DNA of 5,756 nt, taken from a bacterium. GTDB taxonomy: Bacteria; UBA3054. The notes under the pieces are model-generated. The model did not search any database, was not told where the DNA came from, and saw only the letters and a program-made list of their open reading frames with translations. Shown one piece after another: positions 1 through 5,756 of the stretch. The position numbers were made by a program, and so were the translations under genes. Where the stretch lies: positions 1 through 5,756 of the forward strand of contig JAFYIM010000472.1 of assembly GCA_017538635.1 (NCBI GenBank), read 5' to 3'. The first letter of the stretch is position 1, and every line of letters begins with the position of its first letter.

Positions 1-69
1 ATCTTTTTGCCTTTGTTTTCCATCTTAACCTTAGCGCTTTGCTTCCTGCCTAAGAAAAATGCCGAATAA
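1..69 (+). CDS. C-terminal end of a probable membrane protein (partial, 5' end outside window)
   Basis: Frame 1 is open from the first base to a TAA at 67-69 and encodes 22 residues ending LFSILTLALCFLPKKNAE. A run of about 16 hydrophobic residues followed by a short polar tail with two lysines is what the last transmembrane helix of a multi-spanning protein looks like. The gene overlaps the start of the glycosyltransferase by 11 bases (59-69) in another frame, which is typical of translationally coupled operon genes. Given the glycosyltransferase next door, a polysaccharide flippase, polymerase or other transporter is a reasonable guess, but this fragment is too short to identify the family. 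The evidence is the open frame, the hydrophobic composition and the overlap geometry only. Confidence 0.6.
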   Translation: MFLPLFSILTLALCFLPKKNAE

Positions 70-1276
70 AAGGCTTTTGATAGTCTCCTTCATTTTTCCG
101 CCCCAGCTTCTGGCGAGGTCCTTGCAGCTCCTTAAGACCGCCAACGCCCTAGCCGAAGACGGCTGGAAGCTTACAGTCTATACGGCCGACACCACGCTCC
201 TGCAGGAACCGCTTGATTTCGATCTGACAGAAAAGCTCAGCAAAAAAGTGCAAATAATCACAGGCTATACCCTGGAGAACTGGTTTTTGGCGAACGCTAC
301 CGCCAGTTTGTCGATCGGCATGCCGGACGACAAATACGCATGGCGCTGGACCGGAAAAAGAGCCCTGAAAAAACTCTTGGAAAAAGAAAGCTTCGACTGC
401 ATGGCTTCCTTCGGGCTTAAGTGGTCCAGCCATCTCTTGGCAAAAGAAGTAAAGAAATTTTCAGGTCTCCCCTGGCTGGCTCATTTCAGCGACCCTTGGG
501 TCGACAACCCCTACGTTAAGAAGGTCTGGCCCATTTCCGCTGTGAACCGCGCGCAGGAACGTTCTGTAGTGGAATTGGCTGACAAGCTTTGCTTCACGAC
601 GGAAGCGACTCAGAAACTCGTCTTGGGAAAATACTCTCCCGAAGTTCAGAGAAAAGGGCTAACTGTCCCCCACTGCTTTGACAAAGCACTTTATCCTGAA
701 GTCGAACCTTTCACTGACAAACTTCACCTTGTCCACGTCGGCTGCTTCTACGGTAAGCACAATCCCCTCAATTTTTTCCAGGCCCTCAAGATCTTTTTGG
801 ACAAGGAACCGAGATTCCGCTCCCAGATCATTGCCCACTTCGTGGGTTTGGAACCGCAAAAATACCAGGACGAAGTTAAAAAGTTAAATCTGGAAGAAAA
901 CCTAGAGTTCATACCCAGGGTGCACTATCTCGAAAGCCTAGGCTGGATGAAAAAAGCAAATGCGCTCTTTTCCATCGACGTCGTCAAAAATTCCCTGCTT
1001 TCAAAACTTCCGGACTATGTGGGTTCCGGCAAACCTATCCTGGCCGTTTCCGACAAGGGCAGCCCCACCTGGAAATACGTTGAAAAACTTCACGGCCTGA
1101 CCGCCGAGCAGTCTGACGTTAACGACATTGCGGAAAAACTTGAAACGCTCGCAAAGGCCTGGGAACAAGACCCTGAAATGAAAGCCTACCGCTATACGGA
1201 AGAAGAGAGTTCCTTCTTCTCCTCCAGGAACACGACCGCCATCCTGAGCGAAGCGCTGCTCAGTCTCTGCCGATAA
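59..1276 (+). CDS. GT-B fold glycosyltransferase, GT4-like
   Basis: The 405-residue protein is expected to transfer a sugar from an activated donor to a lipid-linked or envelope glycan at the inner face of the membrane. Donor and acceptor cannot be read from the sequence. The N-terminal Rossmann half begins with a beta strand and Pro-rich turn (RLLIVSFIFPPQ, residues 5-16), then a helix and TANALAEDGWKLTVYTAD (27-44), as in GT4 enzymes. HFSDPWVDNP (142-151) fits the central acceptor-side region. The C-terminal half starts near 221 (KLHLVHVGCFYGKHNP) and holds the donor-site signature SKLPDYVGSGKPILAV (315-330). Usual family length is about 350-420 residues, so the gene looks complete. In the signature Asp319 stands where many GT4 enzymes have the second Glu of EX7E, and no clear first Glu is seen. 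There is no signal peptide. ATG at 59 lies inside the end of the upstream gene with only a weak purine run before it, which suggests coupling. It is convergent with the helicase, 5 bases apart. The fold assignment is firm; the specific role is inferred. Confidence 0.85.
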   Translation: MPNKRLLIVSFIFPPQLLARSLQLLKTANALAEDGWKLTVYTADTTLLQEPLDFDLTEKLSKKVQIITGYTLENWFLANATASLSIGMPDDKYAWRWTGKRALKKLLEKESFDCMASFGLKWSSHLLAKEVKKFSGLPWLAHFSDPWVDNPYVKKVWPISAVNRAQERSVVELADKLCFTTEATQKLVLGKYSPEVQRKGLTVPHCFDKALYPEVEPFTDKLHLVHVGCFYGKHNPLNFFQALKIFLDKEPRFRSQIIAHFVGLEPQKYQDEVKKLNLEENLEFIPRVHYLESLGWMKKANALFSIDVVKNSLLSKLPDYVGSGKPILAVSDKGSPTWKYVEKLHGLTAEQSDVNDIAEKLETLAKAWEQDPEMKAYRYTEEESSFFSSRNTTAILSEALLSLCR

Positions 1277-1281
1277 AAGGG

Positions 1282-3291
1282 CTATTTCTTATCAAACATG
1301 CCTTTCAATTTTGCGAAGATCTCGTCCTCTTCGTCGTCCGTAACTTCGCTGGGAACCGTTTCGTCGTAAGTCTCAAGAAGCTCAGGTTCGATCTCTTCTA
1401 TGAAGCGCGACTTCTCGCAGGCTTCCGTTACGCCGTATCTGGTCCTCTCGGCGGGGTAAAGCAAATATAAGTCTTTCTTCGCCCTGGTAACGGCGACGTA
1501 GAAGAGCCGGCGCTCCTCTTCCAAGCTGCCCTCGTTGACGGAACGTTCATGAGGGAGTATCCCGTCGTTGACGCCGACAATAAAGACGTAAGGGAACTCC
1601 AGACCTTTGCTGGAATGGATGGTCATCATCTTGACCTTGTTCTTGTCCAACATATCCTTGTCGTCGTCTTCCTCTTCGTCCTCTTCCTGCAGATGCAGCT
1701 GCTGGAGATAGTCGTCAAGTCCCGAATTGGGATTTTCCCTTTCGAAATAACTGATGCTTTCAATTAGCTGGCTGACGTTCCCCAAACGCTCCTCCCTGTC
1801 CGCCGTATCCAGTTCGCTGATCTCCTGCTCGTAGTTCAGATCCTCCCAGAGATCCCTCACGAAACGCGCGTAGTTTCCCGGCCTGACAAGGCCGCGGTAG
1901 CGTTCGACAAGATCGTGGACTGATTTCATCGCTTCCTTCGCCTGGCCCTTTATTTCCTTGCATTCCTCGATATGGCCAAGCGCCGTGTAGAGGTCCCAGT
2001 TGTTGCTGCCGGCAAAATCGGAAAGTTTTTTCAAACTGGTCGCGCCGATCTTCCTCTTCGGAATGTTGATGATGCGCATGATCGCCTCTTCGTCGAGCGT
2101 GTTGACCATCAGCTTAAGGTAGCCTAAAAAGTCCCGCATTTCCTTGCGGTCCAGGAAACTTAAATTGCCCTTAAGGACGTACGGTATCCTCGCCCTGCGC
2201 AGAGCCTCCTCGTAGCGCATAGACTGCGTGTTGGTGCGCATTAGGATCGCAATGTCGCCGTAGGGAACTTTCTTCGCATGGAGGTCAGCTATCAGTTCCG
2301 TCAATCTTGCGCACTCCGACTCCTCGTTCTCGGCGCAGAAAAGCTTGACTTTCTCACCGCGGCCGTTGGCGGTGAAGAGTTTTTTCGACTTGCGGAACTT
2401 GTTGTTCTTAATCACGCAGTTGGCGGCGTCCAGGATCGTCTGGGTGGAGCGGTAATTCTCCTCCAGCCTTATGACTTTGGCTTCCTTGTAATTCTTCTCG
2501 AAATCAAGGATGTTTTTGATGACCGCGCCGCGCCAGCCGTAAATGGATTGGTCGTCGTCGCCGACCGCACAAAGGTTGCGGCTCTTCATGGTCAAGAGAC
2601 GCATGATCTCGAACTGAGCTTCATTGGTGTCCTGGTATTCGTCCACCAGCGCGTATTGAAAGCGTTCCTGATATTTCGCAAGGATGTCTTTTTTGGCTTT
2701 GAAAAGCTGCAGGGGCAGGAAAAGCAGATCCTCGAAATCGACCGCCCCGCATTTTTTCAGCGTCTCGCGGTAATAGGGCCACAGGTGCTGGATCGCCCAG
2801 GCGTCCTCTGGGTCCTCGCATACCGGAGCAATTTTGCCGTAATCGACCGTTCTGGCATTGTTCATCTGCCAGAGGATCTTATCGGGATCGAACTTCTTGT
2901 TGGGTACTTTCAGCTCCCTCAAGCCTTTCCTTGCGACCGCCACCTGGTCGGCCGTGTCGTAAATGGTGAATGCGGAAGGAAGTTCGAAATATTCCGTATT
3001 TTCCCTGATGATCTTGAGGCCCAGGCTGTGGAAAGTCGAGATCTGCATCTCTTTGGCCGCCTCCCCCGCCAGGCCTCTTATTCTTTCGGCCATTTCATGA
3101 GCGGCCTTGTTCGTGAAAGTCACGGCCAGGATGTTTCCGGGAGCGATGCCGTGGCTGAGCATGTTGGCTATTCTGTAAGTGATGGTGCGGGTCTTGCCTG
3201 TTCCGGCCCCGGAAAGCACCAGAACCGGCCCCTCTATAGTCTCCGCCGCCTCTCTCTGGCGGGAATTAAGTCCTCCTAGATCAACTCTCAT
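1282..3291 (-). CDS. pcrA: ATP-dependent 3'-5' DNA helicase, UvrD/PcrA/Rep family
   Basis: This superfamily 1A helicase unwinds DNA using ATP in repair, replication restart and removal of recombinase or stalled complexes. All motifs are present in 669 residues: Q motif LNSRQREA (8-15), Walker A SGAGTGKT (27-34), Ia AVTFTNKAAHEM (56-67), STFHSLG (85-91), Walker B VDEYQDTN (216-223), III VGDDDQSIYGWRGA (243-256), IV LEENYRS (276-282), V MMTIHSSKGLEF (555-566) and VI EERRLFYVAVTRAK (592-605). A strongly acidic stretch (about 535-551) precedes motif V. The start is the ATG at 3289-3291. An in-frame TTG at 3348 would add 19 residues, but they look unlike the family, lack a ribosome site and would lie upstream of the probable promoter. 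After motif VI only about 64 residues follow, ending in an acidic stretch and FAKLKGMFDKK. The Tudor-like C-terminal domain of UvrD and PcrA is therefore absent, and the length is closer to Rep (about 673). Family certain; PcrA versus UvrD versus Rep naming is not settled by sequence alone. Confidence 0.96.
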   Translation of the reverse strand: MRVDLGGLNSRQREAAETIEGPVLVLSGAGTGKTRTITYRIANMLSHGIAPGNILAVTFTNKAAHEMAERIRGLAGEAAKEMQISTFHSLGLKIIRENTEYFELPSAFTIYDTADQVAVARKGLRELKVPNKKFDPDKILWQMNNARTVDYGKIAPVCEDPEDAWAIQHLWPYYRETLKKCGAVDFEDLLFLPLQLFKAKKDILAKYQERFQYALVDEYQDTNEAQFEIMRLLTMKSRNLCAVGDDDQSIYGWRGAVIKNILDFEKNYKEAKVIRLEENYRSTQTILDAANCVIKNNKFRKSKKLFTANGRGEKVKLFCAENEESECARLTELIADLHAKKVPYGDIAILMRTNTQSMRYEEALRRARIPYVLKGNLSFLDRKEMRDFLGYLKLMVNTLDEEAIMRIINIPKRKIGATSLKKLSDFAGSNNWDLYTALGHIEECKEIKGQAKEAMKSVHDLVERYRGLVRPGNYARFVRDLWEDLNYEQEISELDTADREERLGNVSQLIESISYFERENPNSGLDDYLQQLHLQEEDEEEDDDKDMLDKNKVKMMTIHSSKGLEFPYVFIVGVNDGILPHERSVNEGSLEEERRLFYVAVTRAKKDLYLLYPAERTRYGVTEACEKSRFIEEIEPELLETYDETVPSEVTDDEEDEIFAKLKGMFDKK

Positions 3292-3298
3292 GGGGAGA

Positions 3299-3307
3299 AT
3301 TATAGCA
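3299..3307 (-). promoter_or_regulatory. Extended -10 promoter of the helicase gene
   Basis: Read on the minus strand the bases are TGCTATAAT, a perfect -10 hexamer (3299-3304) with the TGn extension (3305-3307). No good -35 hexamer is found 16-18 bases upstream, only A-rich sequence; extended -10 promoters often lack one. Transcription would be expected to begin at about 3291-3292, which is the A of the helicase ATG or one base before it. The message should therefore have essentially no 5' untranslated leader. This agrees with the absence of any Shine-Dalgarno-like purine run before the ATG, since the seven bases between the hexamer and ATG are TCTCCCC. The element is seen directly; its activity and start point are inferred. 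Confidence 0.6.
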
Positions 3308-3341
3308 AAACCAACCGGCGTGTTTTTAAACTGTTCCCGCT

Positions 3342-3370
3342 TTGACAAAAAGCTGCCGGATTAGTAAAAT
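3342..3370 (+). promoter_or_regulatory. Sigma70-type promoter of tldD-tldE
   Basis: A perfect -35 hexamer TTGACA (3342-3347) is followed by a 17-base spacer and a -10 hexamer TAAAAT (3365-3370), one mismatch from TATAAT. Expected transcription start is about 3377, giving a leader of about 28 bases before the tldD ATG. The spacing is optimal, and the pair lies in the only intergenic region, correctly oriented for tldD. The promoter is divergent from the helicase promoter, with about 34 bases between the two elements. No clear operator palindrome or riboswitch-sized leader is present, so constitutive housekeeping expression is the simplest reading. Confidence 0.75.
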
Positions 3371-3395
3371 AAAGTAGATTATTAAACTTACATCT

Positions 3396-3401
3396 TAAGG
3401 A
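3396..3401 (+). promoter_or_regulatory. Ribosome binding site of tldD (short spacing)
   Basis: TAAGGA matches the 5' part of the anti-Shine-Dalgarno complement, but only three bases (TCT) separate it from the ATG at 3405. This is closer than usual and suggests moderate initiation. No better site or alternative start codon that preserves the conserved N-terminus is seen. Confidence 0.5.
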
Positions 3402-3404
3402 TCT

Positions 3405-4880
3405 ATGAATAGCGTTTACCTTCCCCTTCTGCGCGATTCAATCGCGCGCTTGAAAGCCGCCGGCGCCGAATACGCCGACGTCAGGTTCCATGATTACGAC
3501 GAATCGGAATCGCTTTTCTTTTTGCAAGGCGAACTGAGAGGCTGCGAGCAAAACTCCAAGTTCGGAATCGGCGTCAGAGTCCTTGCGGACGGCGCCTGGG
3601 GCTTCGCCTCCGCCTCCTCCCTAAACGACCTGGACGGTACTTTCCAAAGGGCCCTGAGATCCGCCAAGGAAGCCGCCAAATGCCTTGAACGTCCGATCCG
3701 CCTCGCCCCCAGGGACGTGCTCAATAACGTGCGCTTCAAATCCCCCTGCAAGGTCGATCCTTTCGACATTCCCCTCTCTGAAAAGATCGAGTTCTTCAAA
3801 AGCGTGGACGCCAAGCTTCAGAAAGACTTCGTCAAGCAGCGCTTTTTGAGCTATGAATCCGAGCACCGCCAGATCCACTTTCTTGACACCGAAGGCTCCT
3901 ACGGCGTCCGCGACATCGTCGATATCTTCGCCGGCATGCGCGTGGTCGGCCTCGACGTTGACGGCTTGAGCCAGGAACGCACCTACAATCTTACCCTCGA
4001 CCCCAGAGGCACCAGAGGCTGGGAACTCCTGCAGGATCCCAAATGCTTCCTGAATCATGCGGAAAGGATCGTCAATGAACTGGAGTCCGTTCTCTCCGCT
4101 CCCGTTTGCCCGAAAGACGTCCGCTCCGTCATCCTTAAGCCCGGCATCATGTTCCTGCAGACTCACGAAGTCGTAGGCCACGCCCTGGAACTCGACCGCA
4201 TCTTGGGCTACGAGCTCTCCTTCGCCGGCGGCTCCTTCGTCAGGCTGGAGGACTTCGGAACTTTGCGCTACGGTTCGGACAAGATGAACGTGGCGGCCGA
4301 CGCCACGCTTCCCAACTCCCCGGGATCTTTCGGCTTCGACGACGACGGCGTCCCCTGTCAGAACGTCACGCTGATAAAGAACGGCATTCTCCAGAGCGCC
4401 TTGACTTCCCGTCAGACAATCACAGAGGCCAACGAGAAAGCCGGCATGATCATCTTCGAAAAGTCCGGCGCCTCCAACCGCGCCACGGACTTTACCAGGG
4501 CTCCTATCGAGCGCATGACGAACATCAACATTCTGCCCGGCACGGACGGAACGCTTGAGGATATCGTTAAGTCCACCAAGAAAGGCATAATCATGGACGG
4601 CGACCGCTCCTGGTCCATCGGCTCCAACCGAGAGCAGTTCCACTTCGCCTGCGAGATCGGCTGGCTCGTGGAGGACGGCGCCATAAAGGGCATCGTCCGC
4701 AATCCCACTTACTCAAGCCCGACATTACCCTTCTGGCGCTCGATGTCCGCCGTCGGCAACGCCTCGACCTGCGAGCTTGTCCAGGTCGCGAACTGCGGAA
4801 AGGGCCTTCCCAGCCAGGTCATGAGGCTCGGACACCTTGTACCCGTCTGCCGCTTCGACAACGTTCAAATCGGTCTATAA
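3405..4880 (+). CDS. tldD: Metalloprotease TldD, catalytic subunit of TldD/TldE
   Basis: TldD is the zinc-bearing subunit of a cytoplasmic heterodimer. In Escherichia coli this protease trims unfolded peptides, matures microcin B17 and degrades the antitoxin CcdA. The 491 residues match the usual length of about 480. The N-terminal domain has the family pattern of ESLFFLQGELRGCEQNSKFG (35-54) and GVRVLADGAWGFAS (56-69). The metal site is HEVVGH (254-259), with His254 and His259 as ligands and Glu255 as the catalytic residue. The third ligand is predicted to be Cys464 in NCGKGLPSQ (463-471), followed by the closing FDNVQIG (484-490). Conserved FAGGSF (273-278), ADATLPNSPGSFGFDDDGVP (298-317) and LTSRQT (333-338) surround the active site. 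All catalytic residues are intact, so an active enzyme is expected. Its start is supported by the promoter and by the conserved N-terminus. It is followed by tldE after 13 bases. Natural substrates in this organism are unknown; no modified-peptide precursor gene is visible nearby. Confidence 0.95.
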   Translation: MNSVYLPLLRDSIARLKAAGAEYADVRFHDYDESESLFFLQGELRGCEQNSKFGIGVRVLADGAWGFASASSLNDLDGTFQRALRSAKEAAKCLERPIRLAPRDVLNNVRFKSPCKVDPFDIPLSEKIEFFKSVDAKLQKDFVKQRFLSYESEHRQIHFLDTEGSYGVRDIVDIFAGMRVVGLDVDGLSQERTYNLTLDPRGTRGWELLQDPKCFLNHAERIVNELESVLSAPVCPKDVRSVILKPGIMFLQTHEVVGHALELDRILGYELSFAGGSFVRLEDFGTLRYGSDKMNVAADATLPNSPGSFGFDDDGVPCQNVTLIKNGILQSALTSRQTITEANEKAGMIIFEKSGASNRATDFTRAPIERMTNINILPGTDGTLEDIVKSTKKGIIMDGDRSWSIGSNREQFHFACEIGWLVEDGAIKGIVRNPTYSSPTLPFWRSMSAVGNASTCELVQVANCGKGLPSQVMRLGHLVPVCRFDNVQIGL

Positions 4881-4884
4881 GGAG
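4878..4884 (+). promoter_or_regulatory. Ribosome binding site of tldE, overlapping the tldD stop codon
   Basis: TAAGGAG is a strong Shine-Dalgarno match whose first three bases are the tldD TAA stop. Nine bases separate GGAG from the ATG at 4894. A nearer ATG at 4887 is followed at once by TGA, so it cannot be the gene start. This decides the tldE start and implies that ribosomes ending tldD can readily begin tldE, keeping the two subunits in balance. Confidence 0.85.
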
Positions 4885-4893
4885 ATATGTGAT

Positions 4894-5756
4894 ATGAAAG
4901 AAACTTTCGCTGCAGCAGCCAATGAACTCCGCAATTTCGCCCGCGAACGCAACATTGCGGCGGAATTCACCTTCCACCGCGGCGTTTCCAAGCTTGTCCG
5001 CTTCGCCAATTCCGGCGTCTCACTGAACACCAACGAGGACACTTTTTCCTTGGACGTGGACGTCACTTTAGGCCGCGCCAAGGGCTCCTTTTCCACCACG
5101 ACTTCTCCCAAAGACATCGACGGAATGAAGATCGCGCTCCTAAGGGCCGCCGAGATAGCCAAATTCGCCGTTCCGGTAAGCTTTGAGCGCAAGATCCCCA
5201 TCCTTCCGGAAAGACTACCCGACGATTCTAATTTCGACCAGCGCATCGAGAATATGACGACGGCCGATGCCCTCGATCTCGTAGGCCAGGCTACGGACGA
5301 CCTTTTAGGAGACGGCCTTTCCCTTGCCGGCATGGTATCTAGCGGCGCCATCTACGAAGCCTGGGCCAACACGCTTAACAACAATCTTCTCTATCACGCC
5401 GGGACCGACGCGAACATGGAGCTCGTCATAACGAACGACAAAGAGAAATGGGAGATCCAGTCTTCCCAGTCCGCTGTCAGGTTCAGCCAGTTCGCCCCCG
5501 AGGAGCTCAGAGAAGAATTCGCCCTGCTTCTTGAGCAATACAAAAACAAAGAGCGCATGAGCGTTCCTCTCGGTGAATACGAAGTGGTCTTCGGAAGAGA
5601 CGCCATCTCGAACCTTTTGGCTTATTTCAGCTGGATCGGCTACAACGGCCGCAGCCTCAAGCACGACATGAGCTTCCTGAAGGAAGAAGACCAAGGCAAA
5701 CAGATCTTCAGCCCGCTGCTCACGGTCATGGACGACCCCTCCTTCTCCGACACCTA
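4894..5756 (+). CDS. tldE: TldE (PmbA) subunit of TldD/TldE protease (partial, 3' end outside window)
   Basis: The frame is open from ATG 4894 to the last base with no stop, giving 287 complete codons. The family is usually about 440-450 residues long, so roughly the last third is missing. It is the partner subunit that pairs with TldD; known members lack the HExxxH zinc motif and none appears here. Matches to the TldE/PmbA pattern are FHRGVSKLVRFANSGVSLNT (27-46), then a VPLGEYEVVFGRDAISNLLA core (224-243) and FSWIGYNGRSL (245-255), SFLKEEDQGKQIFSP (260-274) and TVMDDPSF (277-284). The remaining C-terminal beta-barrel region lies beyond the window. A strong ribosome site overlaps the tldD stop, so both genes are expected to be translated from one message. 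The order tldD then tldE and the matched codon use support a stable pair. Whether the gene is intact downstream cannot be judged here. Confidence 0.9.
   Translation, partial: MKETFAAAANELRNFARERNIAAEFTFHRGVSKLVRFANSGVSLNTNEDTFSLDVDVTLGRAKGSFSTTTSPKDIDGMKIALLRAAEIAKFAVPVSFERKIPILPERLPDDSNFDQRIENMTTADALDLVGQATDDLLGDGLSLAGMVSSGAIYEAWANTLNNNLLYHAGTDANMELVITNDKEKWEIQSSQSAVRFSQFAPEELREEFALLLEQYKNKERMSVPLGEYEVVFGRDAISNLLAYFSWIGYNGRSLKHDMSFLKEEDQGKQIFSPLLTVMDDPSFSDT

Noticed and set aside
1244..1263. Inverted repeat CTGAGC/GCTCAG considered as an intrinsic terminator
   Set aside because: It lies in coding sequence, the stem is only 6 base pairs and no T-run follows on either strand.
1661..1690. TCGTCGTC/CTCTTC-rich stretch considered as a DNA repeat
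   Set aside because: It is simply the complement of Asp and Glu codons in the acidic tract of the helicase.
2278..3279. 333-codon open frame on the plus strand, opposite the helicase
   Set aside because: It is the complement of the conserved helicase N-terminal half, with no ribosome site or recognisable domain.
3371..3390. AAGT/ACTT inverted repeat in the tldD leader considered as an operator
   Set aside because: Only four matched bases flank an A+T-rich 10-base spacer, which is expected by chance in such sequence.
3621..4643. 340-codon open frame on the minus strand, opposite tldD
   Set aside because: It lies wholly within tldD, whose reading frame carries intact family motifs. The translated product is biased to Val, Gly, Ala, Asp and His with no recognisable motif, as expected for the complement of a gene with strong third-base bias.
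4875..5694. Two minus-strand open frames (158 and 129 codons) opposite tldE
   Set aside because: The plus strand here is the open tldE frame with clear family motifs; the minus-strand products show no motif and one overlaps the other.

Overview
The window is almost fully coding and reads as an ordinary bacterial chromosome segment. It carries four recognisable genes and the tail of a fifth. The DNA has intermediate G+C, sigma70-like promoter elements, Shine-Dalgarno sites and very tight gene packing. I cannot name the phylum: every protein here belongs to a widespread bacterial family. Codon and base use look alike in all genes, and I see no sign of horizontal transfer, mobile elements, CRISPR or RNA genes.

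Layout. (1) Positions 1-69 (+) are the last codons of a protein ending in a hydrophobic, membrane-helix-like stretch. It overlaps the next gene by 11 bases. (2) Positions 59-1276 (+) encode a 405-residue GT-B fold glycosyltransferase of the GT4 type, probably the last gene of a surface-polysaccharide operon. (3) Positions 1282-3291 (-) encode a complete UvrD/PcrA/Rep superfamily 1 DNA helicase of 669 residues. It converges on the glycosyltransferase with only 5 bases between stop codons. (4) Positions 3292-3404 are the only real intergenic region. It holds two divergent promoters, a near-consensus one for the rightward genes and an extended -10 one for the helicase. (5) Positions 3405-4880 (+) encode TldD, the catalytic subunit of the TldD/TldE metalloprotease. 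(6) From 4894 to the window end (+) lies the first 287 codons of TldE (PmbA), the partner subunit. This open frame has no stop inside the window.

How the genes work together. tldD and tldE form a two-gene unit whose products are expected to assemble into one heterodimeric protease acting on unfolded peptides. The helicase is transcribed away from them and is a genome-maintenance gene. The glycosyltransferase belongs to whatever cell-envelope operon lies upstream.

No new multi-gene system is visible. The most interesting observation is the helicase start. An extended -10 element sits so close to the first ATG that the mRNA should be leaderless, which also rules against a longer TTG-initiated version of the protein. 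The other notable points are the missing C-terminal RNA-polymerase-binding region of the helicase and the degenerate catalytic region of the glycosyltransferase.
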